The notes: a model not told the origin generated them from the sequence alone. A stretch of 64,000 bases of DNA from Gordonia sp. (in: high G+C Gram-positive bacteria) (GCF_020438995.1 NZ_JAGQTN010000024.1:41130-105129); one strand, 5' to 3'. Counted from the first letter of the stretch, positions 1 through 8,345 are shown. Made by a program: numbers and translations.

Positions 1-2
1 TC

Positions 3-773
3 GTCTATGACGACGACAGCTACGCGGGTGAGTCGATGATGCCGTACACCACGCGCGGCACCCATGTGCGGCTCGGCTTCGCCCGCGACCTCGCGGTGCG
101 TTGCAGCCGCACGTCGACGGTGCAGACCGTCAATACCGCGTTGCGATTGGATCCGGGTGAGCTGATCACCGAGATGCGCCGCGACGAGGTGCACACCATC
201 CGGGTGGAACACGACGACGAGACTGCGGTCGACGTCATCGTCGAACTGCCCAAGGGCTACGACACCGTGTTGACGCCGGGGGCCGAGTATCTCGTGCCGT
301 TCGAGGAGACCGCCGATCATCACCGGTTCCGGGTATCGGTGACGGGCCGGGGAAAGACCGAGGTGAAGGTCGCTGAATCCCGGGTGCTGTTGCGGTACAC
401 CGCCTATCTGGATCTCACGTCGCACGCCCTCGGCGAATGGCTGTCGCAGCGACTGCTCGACCGCACCACCTTCGACGAACTGTCCTCGGTGCTCGAGCAC
501 TGGGAGCTGGCCCGGCGCTGCGACGAGAAGGTCACCGAGCTCGAGGACGAACGCGAAACCGTATACGCCGGCCAGACCCGGGTGGCCGAGCAGCTCAAGG
601 TGCTCGGCGACGCGGGTGAGGAAGGCCGGGTACGGGAGCGGACCGTCACCGCGCTGGTCGCCCTGCAGGATCGGGAGACGGCGCTCGACGACGAGATCGC
701 CGCAACCGGGGCTGCCGCCGAACAGGAGCGGGAGGCGGCCCAGGCCGAGTTACAGCGGTTGGTGCGGGGGTAG
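3..773 (+). CDS. Conserved protein of unknown function, 3' part only (DUF4139-like C-terminal region)
   Basis: The reading frame is open to the left edge, so this is the C-terminal part (about 256 codons) of a longer protein whose start lies outside the window. The visible part is a probable beta-rich region followed, over the last 90 residues or so, by a Glu/Ala/Arg-rich stretch of heptad character that is probably coiled coil. The order of a beta-rich block, a short helical block and a terminal coiled coil resembles the C-terminus of DUF4139-type conserved proteins, but I cannot confirm this by eye. No catalytic motif, signal peptide or membrane segment is visible. It ends 3 bases before the first copy of a 73-bp palindromic element. 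Function is unknown. Confidence 0.6.
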   Translation, partial: VYDDDSYAGESMMPYTTRGTHVRLGFARDLAVRCSRTSTVQTVNTALRLDPGELITEMRRDEVHTIRVEHDDETAVDVIVELPKGYDTVLTPGAEYLVPFEETADHHRFRVSVTGRGKTEVKVAESRVLLRYTAYLDLTSHALGEWLSQRLLDRTTFDELSSVLEHWELARRCDEKVTELEDERETVYAGQTRVAEQLKVLGDAGEEGRVRERTVTALVALQDRETALDDEIAATGAAAEQEREAAQAELQRLVRG

Positions 774-776
774 GCC

Positions 777-849
777 GTCCCAAACCCCACCGCTCACGGG
801 CGGCATCGCAATAATTGTCGTGCCGCCCGTCAGCGGTGGGGTTTGGGAC
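777..849. repeat. 73-bp palindromic element, copy 1
   Basis: Perfect 18-bp terminal arms (GTCCCAAACCCCACCGCT and its complement) are followed inward by one mismatch and a second perfect 10-bp stem (ACGGGCGGCA/TGCCGCCCGT). The central loop contains CAATAAT. It begins 3 bases after a stop codon and ends about 70 bp before the next gene. The same 73-bp unit recurs at 10900, 16641 and 17626. As RNA it would form a very stable hairpin that could end transcription or protect the upstream mRNA. Confidence 0.9.
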
Positions 850-919
850 GAGCACGCGGTGGGCACCGATGCCGGGGTGGCTACTGTAATAGGGACGGGA
901 ACGACCAGGGGAGGCAGCG

Positions 920-1492
920 ATGGGGCGGAGCGAGGTGCTCGCACGTGAGCGTGCCGCGCGTACCGCGTTGCGGGAGGCCGTCGACGATCTGCGGGATGCG
1001 CGGGTCGCGGCCGGTGCCGTCCCGGGAACGCCCCGATGGTGGCGATGGGCCGCGGCGCTGGCCGTTGTGCTGTCGGTTGCCCTGGCCGGCTGGGGTATCG
1101 CGCGCTGGTACGACGCTTCCGGCCACACCACCGACGCTGACTACGAGCAGGCGGCGACGGACCGGGTGACGATGCTGCTGAGCCCGGACTACCGGCAGCC
1201 CGGCCGCGCCCAGCGCATCCTGGCCGGCGCGACCGGCGAGTTCTACGACGAGTTCGCGCAGTCCGCCGATGCCTATACCAAGTTCGTCAAGTCCCGCGGA
1301 ACGGTCGCCGAGGGCACGGTCGACGGTGCGGCGATCAGCGGGCGGACCCCCGGACGCGCGACCGTTCTGGTGGCGGCCACGGTCCGCTTCACCGGCGCAC
1401 AAGACGAGCGGTCCCAGAGCTTCCGGCTGCGGGTGCTCCTGGCCGACTCCGACGGTGGTCCCAAACTCGCGGCGGTGCAATACCTACCATGA
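920..1492 (+). CDS. Mce-associated membrane protein (1 of 4)
   Basis: A 190-residue protein with a charged cytoplasmic N-terminus, one transmembrane helix at about residues 36-60 and an extracytoplasmic domain. This is the usual build of Mce-associated membrane (Mam/Mas) proteins, which are encoded beside mce lipid-import operons and are thought to stabilise those transporters. The extracytoplasmic domain has the typical pattern of a short helix with Tyr/Arg, a segment on the F-Y-D-E-F theme and a terminal beta region. A GGGAGGC ribosome site precedes the ATG. The stop overlaps the next start (ATGA), so the genes are translationally coupled. No mceA-F gene is in the window; the family assignment rests on architecture and on the four-gene repetition. 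Confidence 0.7.
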   Translation: MGRSEVLARERAARTALREAVDDLRDARVAAGAVPGTPRWWRWAAALAVVLSVALAGWGIARWYDASGHTTDADYEQAATDRVTMLLSPDYRQPGRAQRILAGATGEFYDEFAQSADAYTKFVKSRGTVAEGTVDGAAISGRTPGRATVLVAATVRFTGAQDERSQSFRLRVLLADSDGGPKLAAVQYLP

Positions 1493-2013
1493 ACGCGACT
1501 TCAGGGGATACCTGGTCCCGACTACCGCCGGTGTTACGGCGCCCGATCGTCGGTGTCCGCGCCGGAGCCCTCTGTCTGATCATCGTGGCGCTGGTGGCCG
1601 CGATCCTGGCCGTGCTGGTGCTGGTCGCGGCCACCGGCCGCGACAGTGCACCCGACCGGGACGGGCTGCGCGCCGAGTCCGGACGAATCGTCGCGGCGGT
1701 GTTCTCCGTCGACGCACCCGGGCAGGCGGACGCTCGCAAGGATGTCACCTCGTTGGTGACCGGTGATTTCGCGGCCACCTACGGGGCGCTGCTGCAGGGC
1801 ACTCCGCAGTCCGGGGTACGCAGCGTGGTGTGGCGCCCCACGGCGTCGGCCGTGATCGACGACGGACCCGGCTGGGGCGAGATGCTGACCGTCTTCGACG
1901 TGACCACGACACCCGAGTCGGGGCAGGCGGTGACAGGTTCCCGCACGCTGTGGGTGCGACTGGTCAGGTCCGGGGATGCCTGGAAACTGGCCCGGGTCGA
2001 GGAGACAGCATGA
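1489..2013 (+). CDS. Mce-associated membrane protein (2 of 4)
   Basis: A 174-residue single-pass membrane protein. A hydrophobic helix at about residues 20-46 follows a short N-terminus, and the rest is an extracytoplasmic domain with the Mce-associated pattern, including a D-V-T-S-L-V-T-G-D-F segment and a terminal W-K-L-A-R-V motif. It overlaps the upstream gene by four bases (ATGA) and the downstream gene by four bases (ATGA), so the group is one translational unit. No enzymatic motif is present. The probable role is as an accessory protein of an Mce lipid transporter, inferred from family resemblance only. Confidence 0.7.
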   Translation: MNATSGDTWSRLPPVLRRPIVGVRAGALCLIIVALVAAILAVLVLVAATGRDSAPDRDGLRAESGRIVAAVFSVDAPGQADARKDVTSLVTGDFAATYGALLQGTPQSGVRSVVWRPTASAVIDDGPGWGEMLTVFDVTTTPESGQAVTGSRTLWVRLVRSGDAWKLARVEETA

Positions 2014-2639
2014 GCGACACCACCGTGGCCGGCAACCTCGGCGCGGCCGAAGATCGGGTGCGGGCCGCCGAACGCGAGGCCCGGCTGGCCCGGATCGCCG
2101 CCGCCGACGACCTGTGGGCTCGCGCGGTGTCACGCACCGGGCTGCTCAAGTCCGCAGTCGCCGCCCTGGTCGTGCTCGCGCTCGTACTCGGCGTCACCGC
2201 GATCGCGCTGTTCACGCGCACTCCGGGCGACGACGACGCGGGTCGCTCGCAGGTGCTGTCCGCGGCCACCGACGGTGTCACGACGATGCTCACCGCCGAT
2301 CCCGCCGACGCCGCCGGTTTTGCCGACCGCGTCATCGGTGTGTCGGCAGGTGACCGGCGCGAACAACTGATCGCCGCTCGCGACACGCTGATCACCGAAG
2401 CGGGAAAGCTCACCGCCGCCAGCTCGGGCCATGTGGTCGCCGCGGGTCTGCGCACCGACCCGACCGACGGAGACGCCGCCGGTTCGACGGCCGACGTGCT
2501 GGTGGTGGCCGAGGCCTCCAACCCCGAACTCGTCGGCAGCACGGCCCAGGGCGACCGCATCATGCTGTCGGTGAGTCTGCTGCGGACCGCCGACGGGTGG
2601 CGGATCACCGGCGCCTCACCGGTGAAGGCGGGATCGTGA
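2010..2639 (+). CDS. Mce-associated membrane protein (3 of 4)
   Basis: A 209-residue protein: an acidic/basic helical N-terminus of about 45 residues (possible coiled coil, Ala/Arg/Glu-rich), one transmembrane helix at about residues 48-70 and an extracytoplasmic domain ending in a D-G-W-R-I-T-G-A-S-P motif typical of the group. The ATG at 2010 overlaps the upstream stop (ATGA). The same frame is open further upstream, but the overlap and the matching layout of the neighbours support this start. The stop overlaps the next start (TGATG). Confidence 0.7.
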   Translation: MSDTTVAGNLGAAEDRVRAAEREARLARIAAADDLWARAVSRTGLLKSAVAALVVLALVLGVTAIALFTRTPGDDDAGRSQVLSAATDGVTTMLTADPADAAGFADRVIGVSAGDRREQLIAARDTLITEAGKLTAASSGHVVAAGLRTDPTDGDAAGSTADVLVVAEASNPELVGSTAQGDRIMLSVSLLRTADGWRITGASPVKAGS

Positions 2640-3262
2640 TGGAATCAGCGGATCGGCGCCGGTCCTCGCGCCCGGCCGGCTATCGCGCCCGGCCGTTCAC
2701 CCCACCCGTGCGCGAACGCGGCCCCGGGCGGCGGCAACGGCGGTGGCTGACCGCGAGCGCGGCGATCGTGGTGCTAGCGCTGACCGTGGCGGTGGTGGCG
2801 TTCATGGCCGGGTCACGGTCGGGCACCGGGATGAGCGATGAGCGCCGCGATGTGCTGCAGACCGCCACACGCGACGCCGTGGAGGACCTGATGACATTCG
2901 CCCCGACGACACAGAACCGCGACCGGGAGCGCGTCGCCGCCCGGCTCACGGGCCGGCTGGTGGCCGAATACCGCTCCCGCGGACCGGACGTGGTGCTGGC
3001 AGGGGCACGGCAGTTGAAGGTGGCGATGACGGCGAAGGTCGTCGGGGTAGGGGTGAGTGCGGCCGGTCATGACGATCGCGGCGAGCTGCGCATGTTGGTG
3101 TTCATCGACCAGCGGGTCTCGATTCCGGGGCGGACCGTGGCGGGCGGCGAGACAAGCTCTATCGCCCGGTGGGCTTTTATGCGTAATGTCGGGGGACATT
3201 GGCTTCTGTCCGATCTCACCACCGTCGGCAGTGTGGCGGGGGTCGGCAGTGCGGCGGGTTAG
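2639..3262 (+). CDS. Mce-associated membrane protein (4 of 4)
   Basis: A 207-residue protein with a long Arg/Pro-rich cytoplasmic N-terminus of about 40 residues, one transmembrane helix at about residues 42-63 and an extracytoplasmic domain with the group's features (D-E-R-R-D-V-L-Q then a helix, and a terminal beta segment with H-W-L-L-S-D-L). The ATG at 2639 shares its A with the upstream stop codon. A GTG three bases earlier is the alternative start. It is the last gene of the coupled quartet, and about 90 bp separate it from the ferredoxin reductase. Confidence 0.68.
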   Translation: MESADRRRSSRPAGYRARPFTPPVRERGPGRRQRRWLTASAAIVVLALTVAVVAFMAGSRSGTGMSDERRDVLQTATRDAVEDLMTFAPTTQNRDRERVAARLTGRLVAEYRSRGPDVVLAGARQLKVAMTAKVVGVGVSAAGHDDRGELRMLVFIDQRVSIPGRTVAGGETSSIARWAFMRNVGGHWLLSDLTTVGSVAGVGSAAG

Positions 3263-3355
3263 CTTCGCGACGTGCGATATCCGGCTGACCGCTGGTCCGG
3301 AAGCAGCCGGACACGACATTCGGCCCGACCGGGCAGACAAGGAGAACAACCACAC

Positions 3356-4591
3356 ATGGGGAACAATGCCGGAGTGGTCATCGTCGGAGCGGGACTCGGC
3401 GGGATCCGGGTGGCCGAGTCGGTACGCAGTGCCGGGTACGAGGGATCTGTCACGCTGATCGGCGCGGAGCCGCATCCACCGTACGATCGGCCGCCGCTGT
3501 CGAAGAACGTGCTCGCCGGCAAGCAGGAACGCCCGGACCTCAAGCCGGCGGAGTTCTTCGCCGACTCGTCGATCGATCTGCGTACCGGACGGACCGTGGT
3601 TTCGGTTGATCCGCAGGCACATTCGCTGACCGTTGCCCACACCGACGATCCGGGGAACACCGAGACGGTCGCCTACGACACGCTGGTGCTGGCCACGGGC
3701 CTGACACCGCGCGCCTTCCCGGGCGCCGACGAGAGCCTCGCGGGTCTGCACACCCTGCGGACCATCGACGACGCCCTTGGCCTGCGCACCGAGATCGACG
3801 GTGCGCGTTCGGCTGTGGTGATCGGCGCGGGCTTCATCGGCTGCGAGGTGGCCGCGACTCTGCGCGGGTACGGCGTGCCGGTGACACTGGTGGAACCGGC
3901 ACCCACACCGCTGGCCGCAGCGCTCGGCGAGCAGATCGGTGAGCTGGTGACCCGGCTGCACATCAACAACGAGGTGGACGTCCGCGCCGGCGTCGGTGTC
4001 GCCGAAATCGTCAGTGGGGGTGAGAAATCCGGGGGTTACGGCTCCGGCGACCGGGTGACTGCGGTGAAGCTCGATGACGGTACCGAACTGCCCGCCGACA
4101 TCGTCGTGGTCGGTATCGGATCGATCCCGGTGACCGGCTTCCTCGACGGCTCGGGCATCGAACTCGCGGACCGCTCGGTCGGCGGTGGCATCGCCTGCGA
4201 CGCGGTGGGCAAGACCAGCGCCGACGACGTGTACGCCGTCGGTGATGTAGCTAATTGGCTTGACGGAGAGGGGAATCCGAAGCGAGTGGAGCACTGGAAC
4301 CATGTCGTTGAGCAGGCCTCGGTCGTCGCCGCGACCATCACCGGCGGCGAGTCGGTGCGGGGGGCGGTGCCCTACTTCTGGAGCGATCAGTACGACGTCA
4401 AGATCCAGGTACTCGGCGAACCGCGCGCCGACGACGACGTACACATCGTCGATGACGACGGCAAGAAGTTCCTCGCCTACTACAGCCGAGACGGGATCCT
4501 GACTGCCGTCGTGGGTGCCGGTAAGGTGGCGGCGGTGATGAAGACCCGGCCGAGGCTGATGACCGAAACCCCTATCAGCGAACTGATCTGA
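3356..4591 (+). CDS. FAD-dependent ferredoxin/rubredoxin reductase family protein
   Basis: A 411-residue flavoprotein. The N-terminus has the FAD dinucleotide-binding fingerprint V-I-V-G-A-G-L-G-G with E following about 25 residues later. P-P-Y-D-R-P-P-L-S-K is the characteristic block of the BphA4/putidaredoxin-reductase family. A second GxGxxG (V-I-G-A-G-F-I-G-C-E) marks the NAD(P)H domain, and A-V-G-D-V-A is the second FAD motif. Such proteins pass electrons from NAD(P)H to a ferredoxin that serves a P450 or Rieske oxygenase. No ferredoxin or oxygenase gene is adjacent, so the partner is unknown. The ATG at 3356 follows AAGGAG. It faces kshB across a shared terminator. Confidence 0.88.
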   Translation: MGNNAGVVIVGAGLGGIRVAESVRSAGYEGSVTLIGAEPHPPYDRPPLSKNVLAGKQERPDLKPAEFFADSSIDLRTGRTVVSVDPQAHSLTVAHTDDPGNTETVAYDTLVLATGLTPRAFPGADESLAGLHTLRTIDDALGLRTEIDGARSAVVIGAGFIGCEVAATLRGYGVPVTLVEPAPTPLAAALGEQIGELVTRLHINNEVDVRAGVGVAEIVSGGEKSGGYGSGDRVTAVKLDDGTELPADIVVVGIGSIPVTGFLDGSGIELADRSVGGGIACDAVGKTSADDVYAVGDVANWLDGEGNPKRVEHWNHVVEQASVVAATITGGESVRGAVPYFWSDQYDVKIQVLGEPRADDDVHIVDDDGKKFLAYYSRDGILTAVVGAGKVAAVMKTRPRLMTETPISELI

Positions 4592-4594
4592 GAA

Positions 4595-4636
4595 ACTGTG
4601 GTACCCACGTACTCATCGGTGCGTGGGTACCACAGT
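4595..4636. terminator. Bidirectional terminator between the ferredoxin reductase and kshB
   Basis: A 15-bp perfect inverted repeat (ACTGTGGTACCCACG and its complement) encloses a 12-base loop. It lies between two convergent stop codons, 3 bases after one gene and 6 before the other, and can serve both strands. There is no T-run, which is normal for actinobacterial terminators. Confidence 0.85.
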
Positions 4637-4642
4637 CGCCGA

Positions 4643-5698
4643 TCAGAATTCGACGCGCAGCCTGTCCGACGTCGGTGTCGACTGGCAGCCCAGGATGTAG
4701 CCGTCGGCGATGTCGTCTTCATCGAGCGCGCCCGGATTGCCCATCTCGACGGTACCCTCGGTGAGAGTGCAAGCGCACGAACCGCATTCGCCTTCCAGGC
4801 AGGAGTACGGGGCGTCGAGTCCGGCGGCGAGCATAACGTCGACGAGGTTGCGCCCGCGTGGCCAGCTCAGTGTGTGGGTTTCGCCGTCGAGTTCGATGTC
4901 GACGGTCGCGGCGTCGGCCTCTTCCTCAGCGGTCGGCGCCTCGTGCGCGATGTCGGCGAACGGGTCGCCCGACAATGACGAGTACACCTCCGAATGGACG
5001 TCGTGATGCGCGAATCCCGCTGTGGCCAAACCCTTGTGGACCGCGTCCATGAAGGGTCCGGGGCCGCACAGATAGGCGTGGTGACCGGCGAAGGGGGAGA
5101 AGATCCGCGCCAGCGTCGGCACCGTGGGCAGCCCGGAGAGGCTTTCGAGCCAGTGGATGACGGTGAGCCGGTCGTCGTGGGCGTGGGTCAGCTCGCGCAG
5201 TTCGGCGGCGAAGATGACGTCGTTCTCGCCGCGGTTGGCGTAGAAGAACACGATCGGCCCGTTGCCGGCGGCCAGAGCGGTTTTCAGGATCGACATCACC
5301 GGCGTGACGCCGCTGCCGGCGGCGATCAGGAGCAGCGGCGCGTCGAGGTCGGCGGGGGTGAAGACCCCGCTCGGCGGTAGCGCCTCGATCTGTGATCCGA
5401 TGGTGAGGTTGTCGCACACCCAGTTGGAGCCGTAGCCGTCGACGGTGCGTTTGACCGTGACCTTGGGCAGCTCTCCGGACACGGGCGAGGACGCCAGCGA
5501 GTAGCAGCGGGCGACCGAACCGGTCTCCTCGCTCGGGATGCGCAGGGTGAGGAACTGGCCCGGCTTGTACGCGGTGAACTTGTCGGCCATCGCGGCGGGG
5601 ACGTCGAAGACGATCGACCGTGCGTCGGCGGTCTCGTCGACCACATCGGCTACAGTCAGGATCGCACTGCGGGAGCTGTGGGGGGTCAGGTCGGTCAT
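4643..5698 (-). CDS. kshB: 3-ketosteroid 9-alpha-hydroxylase, reductase component
   Basis: A 351-residue, three-domain oxidoreductase: an FAD-binding domain with R-C-Y-S-L (about residues 70-75), an NAD domain with G-S-G-V-T-P and C-G-P-G-P-F-M, and a C-terminal plant-type [2Fe-2S] domain with C-L-E-G-E-C-G-S-C-A-C and a distal Cys in I-L-G-C-Q. This is the KshB layout and length. KshB feeds electrons to the Rieske oxygenase KshA, which hydroxylates the steroid nucleus at C9 and so opens ring B. The start was set at 5698, giving M-T-D-L; a longer in-frame extension has no family support. A perfect KstR-type palindrome lies 37-50 bp upstream, as expected for a sterol-regulon gene. Related phenol or phenylacetate reductases are the alternative. 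Confidence 0.88.
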   Translation of the reverse strand: MTDLTPHSSRSAILTVADVVDETADARSIVFDVPAAMADKFTAYKPGQFLTLRIPSEETGSVARCYSLASSPVSGELPKVTVKRTVDGYGSNWVCDNLTIGSQIEALPPSGVFTPADLDAPLLLIAAGSGVTPVMSILKTALAAGNGPIVFFYANRGENDVIFAAELRELTHAHDDRLTVIHWLESLSGLPTVPTLARIFSPFAGHHAYLCGPGPFMDAVHKGLATAGFAHHDVHSEVYSSLSGDPFADIAHEAPTAEEEADAATVDIELDGETHTLSWPRGRNLVDVMLAAGLDAPYSCLEGECGSCACTLTEGTVEMGNPGALDEDDIADGYILGCQSTPTSDRLRVEF

Positions 5699-5734
5699 CG
5701 ATGTCTCCGCTTCGGGGTGCTGTACACCACAAAG

Positions 5735-5748
5735 TAGAACATGTTCTA
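5735..5748. promoter_or_regulatory. KstR-type operator upstream of kshB
   Basis: TAGAACATGTTCTA is a perfect 14-bp palindrome and fits the KstR consensus TnnAACnnGTTnnA described for mycobacterial cholesterol genes. It lies in the kshB promoter region. KstR itself is not in the window. Confidence 0.78.
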
Positions 5749-5825
5749 GTTTTGGTCGCCAGTCCCCTTGCCTGCGGCACATGCCGGCCACGTGCTCTCG
5801 GTCCTTCCGCTGTTATCTTCTACGA

Positions 5826-6938
5826 ATGGTCACCCCGACGTGGGCAGAACTCCTTCGCCGCAACCGTGCGACCGCAGCCGACGCCATCAGCGCGACCATC
5901 CACACCGCCGGGCCGGCCGGCACCCGTGAACGTCGCCTCTGGCACGCGCCGCCGGACCTGTGGCGGATCGAGGACGCCGCCGGCAATCCGGAGCGGATCG
6001 CCGGAACGCGCTGGTGCTTCGACAGATCCGGCGAGGTGATGGTGCGCTCGGACCGTTTCGCCCGTCCCGCCGCCTCGTATTCCGGTGGTCCCGAACAATT
6101 GCTGACGCTGCACCGCGAGTGGCCCGCCCGTGTGCAGCGCACCGCGGAACTGCAGATCATCGAGGGTCGCTCGGCCACCTTCAGCACACCCGACGCTCCC
6201 GAACCCCCATACCGGCCGGCCGGGCCGATCGAGGCGGCGACGGTCCGGGGACGCACCGGGTGGACGGTGCCGTGCGTGCAGACCGCGAGCGGACTCCTGG
6301 TCGCGTGGACTTTCGACGACGAAACCGGTGTGGTCATCGGACGCGACGCCGGCGGATTCGGCGCGATCGAACTGGCGGACCTGGTGGTCGCCGATCATTT
6401 CTCGCCGGCCGTCTTCGGATTTCACGGACGTTACGTCGACATCGCGCAGGTGCGCCGCGACGCCGAACGCGGTCTGCGCGAGGAGGACCGCTACCGCCAG
6501 GCGCGTGGCGCCGGGAACACCATCGAGCGGTATGTCGGTACATTTGCGCCGCTGCTCGTGCGGACCGACTTCTCCGATACCGCCTCGTGGGAGGCCGTCG
6601 TCGGTGTCGTCACCAGCCCGACCGCCGACGGCGACCAACCCGACGTCACGCTCATCGACAATCCGGCCTACACCGGTTGGACGGCAGCGCGGTTCCTCGA
6701 CGTCATCGACGGTGTGCCCGACTACATCCTCATCGCGGACTCGGTGACGATGAGTCACCCGGACCTGCCTGTGGTGTTCCTGTCCACGGCCGACTCCGGT
6801 GCCGAATGGGCCGGGCGCGGCGACCGGGTTCGGGTTGCGGCCCGCTCGGTGGCGACCGTAGACGCCGTCCTGTCGATCGCCGAGCAGACCATCGCCGAAC
6901 TCGCCGGTGTGGCAGGGAGCGACGGCATCTATCGGTGA
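5826..6938 (+). CDS. Conserved hypothetical protein (two-part, DUF6924-like C-terminus)
   Basis: A 370-residue soluble protein with no signal peptide or membrane helix. The N-terminal 230 residues or so are rich in Trp, Arg and beta-prone segments. The last 120 residues begin V-R-T-D-F-S-D and contain T-L-I-D-N-P and P-V-V-F-L-S-T, which recalls the actinobacterial DUF6924 domain; I am not certain of that match. No catalytic signature is recognised. The start codon is preceded by TATCTT and six bases with no Shine-Dalgarno sequence, which suggests a leaderless mRNA. The 3' end lies 14 bases from the convergent mftR stop. Function is unknown. Confidence 0.7.
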   Translation: MVTPTWAELLRRNRATAADAISATIHTAGPAGTRERRLWHAPPDLWRIEDAAGNPERIAGTRWCFDRSGEVMVRSDRFARPAASYSGGPEQLLTLHREWPARVQRTAELQIIEGRSATFSTPDAPEPPYRPAGPIEAATVRGRTGWTVPCVQTASGLLVAWTFDDETGVVIGRDAGGFGAIELADLVVADHFSPAVFGFHGRYVDIAQVRRDAERGLREEDRYRQARGAGNTIERYVGTFAPLLVRTDFSDTASWEAVVGVVTSPTADGDQPDVTLIDNPAYTGWTAARFLDVIDGVPDYILIADSVTMSHPDLPVVFLSTADSGAEWAGRGDRVRVAARSVATVDAVLSIAEQTIAELAGVAGSDGIYR

Positions 6939-6952
6939 ACCCGGTGGAGTGT

Positions 6953-7582
6953 TCAGTGGAGGGCTGCGACGCCCACGGCGAGCAGGTCGCTGCCGGCCTC
7001 GATCAGATCGATCAGGTCGGTGTCGGGATCGGCGAGCCACTGCTCGTATGCGGCCAGCGCCGTACCCAGGCACAGCCAGCCGATGGTCTGCGGGAGATGT
7101 TCGTCGGCGTCGACACCGAGCCGGGCGGCGCAGAAGCCGGCGATCACCTGCCGCCAGTCCGCATACATCAGCATTGAATATGCTTGTAGCGCAGGTACTT
7201 CCAGAAGCAGCCGCAAGCGCCGGTGGTGATTGCCGAGCTCGCCGTCGGGCACCTCGTTGAATGTCACGAGGGCCTGCCGCAGGGCCTGCGCGATGGGTAG
7301 GTCGTCGGGGATCAGTGCGAGCCGTGTGCGCATCGCGTCGAGATGGGCGTCGAAATCCCCCCAGGCGATCGCGTTCTTGCTGGGGAAGTAGCGGAACAGG
7401 GTGCGCCGGGCGATGCCCGCGGCCTCGGCGATGTCGTCGACGCTGGTCTCGTCGAAGCCTTTGGCGGTGAACAGATCGATGGCGATGGTGCTGATCTGGG
7501 AGTGCGAGGTGACCGGTCGGCGCCCGGGTTGCGGGGCCGTGTCGACCGGGTCCGGCGCACGAGTGGTCTCCCGAACGGCCAT
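6953..7582 (-). CDS. mftR: TetR-family regulator of the mycofactocin locus
   Basis: A 209-residue TetR-family repressor. The N-terminal helix-turn-helix region contains A-I-D-L-F-T-A-K-G-F-D-E-T-S-V-D-D-I-A and R-T-L-F-R-Y-F-P-S-K, a strong TetR signature at about residues 30-75. The remainder is an all-helical ligand domain. It is divergent from mftA across about 240 bp, the usual place for MftR, which is known in mycobacteria to repress the mft genes and to respond to acyl-CoA. The ATG at 7582 lies five bases after GGAGG; the in-frame GTG at 7588 is too close to that site. Confidence 0.9.
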   Translation of the reverse strand: MAVRETTRAPDPVDTAPQPGRRPVTSHSQISTIAIDLFTAKGFDETSVDDIAEAAGIARRTLFRYFPSKNAIAWGDFDAHLDAMRTRLALIPDDLPIAQALRQALVTFNEVPDGELGNHHRRLRLLLEVPALQAYSMLMYADWRQVIAGFCAARLGVDADEHLPQTIGWLCLGTALAAYEQWLADPDTDLIDLIEAGSDLLAVGVAALH

Positions 7583-7759
7583 GATCACCTCCCCGTGTCC
7601 CGGCCCTGCCTGAGATGCCCAGTGCTAGATGCCCCCTGCCCGGCGCGCTTGCCCGGCGCACCCCTCGCGCTTGGAACATCATCGTATTCCTGTGCCGCGC
7701 ATAGTGGAACAGGCGCGGGCCGGGCTGTCTTTTCGGCTAGTTTCGGCCCAATGACTAGA

Positions 7760-7817
7760 TTGATGCACCGGGTGCCATTATAGTATGTCGTGATCCGCAT
7801 CACTACTGATACAGGAG
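7760..7817 (+). promoter_or_regulatory. mftA promoter/operator region
   Basis: Within the mftR-mftA spacer there is a possible -35 (TTGATG, 7760), a possible -10 (TATAGT or TAGTAT, 7779-7786), an inverted repeat GTGAT-CCGC-ATCAC (7790-7803) and a strong AGGAGG ribosome site (7812-7817). The inverted repeat just downstream of the -10 is a candidate MftR operator. The rest of 7589-7759 shows no gene. Element assignments are by eye. Confidence 0.5.
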
Positions 7818-7825
7818 GATGGATC

Positions 7826-7930
7826 ATGGCAGACCAGAGCGCCAATGTGACCGAAGTGACCAGCCCGGAACTCGTCGGCGAATCGCTCGTTGAAGAGGTG
7901 TCGATCGATGGGATGTGCGGGGTCTACTGA
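7826..7930 (+). CDS. mftA: Mycofactocin precursor peptide
   Basis: A 34-residue peptide starting M-A-D-Q-S-A-N-V and ending I-D-G-M-C-G-V-Y, the invariant MftA C-terminus. The terminal Val-Tyr pair is the part kept in the final cofactor: MftC decarboxylates the Tyr and crosslinks it to Val, MftE releases the core and MftD deaminates it. The Glu-rich leader (L-V-E-E-V-S) is the MftB recognition segment. It has a textbook AGGAGG eight bases upstream, and its TGA overlaps the ATG of mftB (TGATG), so the two are translationally coupled. Confidence 0.97.
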   Translation: MADQSANVTEVTSPELVGESLVEEVSIDGMCGVY

Positions 7931-8274
7931 TGTCGGCCCCGGCAACCGTGCCGGATTCCGGCGGCCGCGGTGACGCGGCCGCCGGGACGCCGGCGGAAAC
8001 TCACGCACGCGGTTTCGATCTGGCCGCTGCCTGGGAGCTCAACCCGAAGGTCGCGCTGCGCCCCGAGCCGTTCGGCGCGCTGCTGTACCACTTCGGTACC
8101 CGCAAGCTCTCGTTTCTCAAGAACCTGACCGTCGTCGGTATCGTGCAGTCCCTCGCCGAGCAGCCCTCGGGGGAGGCCGCGCTGGCCGAACACGGCATCA
8201 CCGACATCGAGCGGCCCCTCTACCTGCAGGCGCTCGGTGCGCTCGCCGACTCGGGAATGATCACCCGGCGCTGA
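7930..8274 (+). CDS. mftB: Mycofactocin peptide chaperone (RRE protein)
   Basis: A 114-residue protein of the RiPP recognition element (PqqD-like) type. After a variable N-terminus of about 35 residues comes W-E-L-N-P-K-V-A-L-R-P-E-P-F-G-A-L-L-Y, the conserved MftB beta region, then a winged-helix segment. It binds the MftA leader and presents the peptide to MftC. The ATG at 7930 shares its A with the mftA stop; an upstream in-frame start would lie inside mftA. Confidence 0.95.
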   Translation: MSAPATVPDSGGRGDAAAGTPAETHARGFDLAAAWELNPKVALRPEPFGALLYHFGTRKLSFLKNLTVVGIVQSLAEQPSGEAALAEHGITDIERPLYLQALGALADSGMITRR

Positions 8275-8345
8275 CGTCGGCGCCGTGTTCGTACTCACCC
8301 CACAAGCAGGCCCCTGCCCGTACCCCACCACCACCGGGAGATCCG

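Noticed and set aside
777-849. Simple intrinsic terminator for the first palindrome
   Set aside because: Four copies of the same 73-bp unit, including the same loop, make it a dispersed repeat rather than an ordinary terminator, though it may act as one.
2813-4444. A 543-codon open frame antisense to the ferredoxin reductase
   Set aside because: No recognisable domain, and the sense gene carries intact FAD and NAD motifs.
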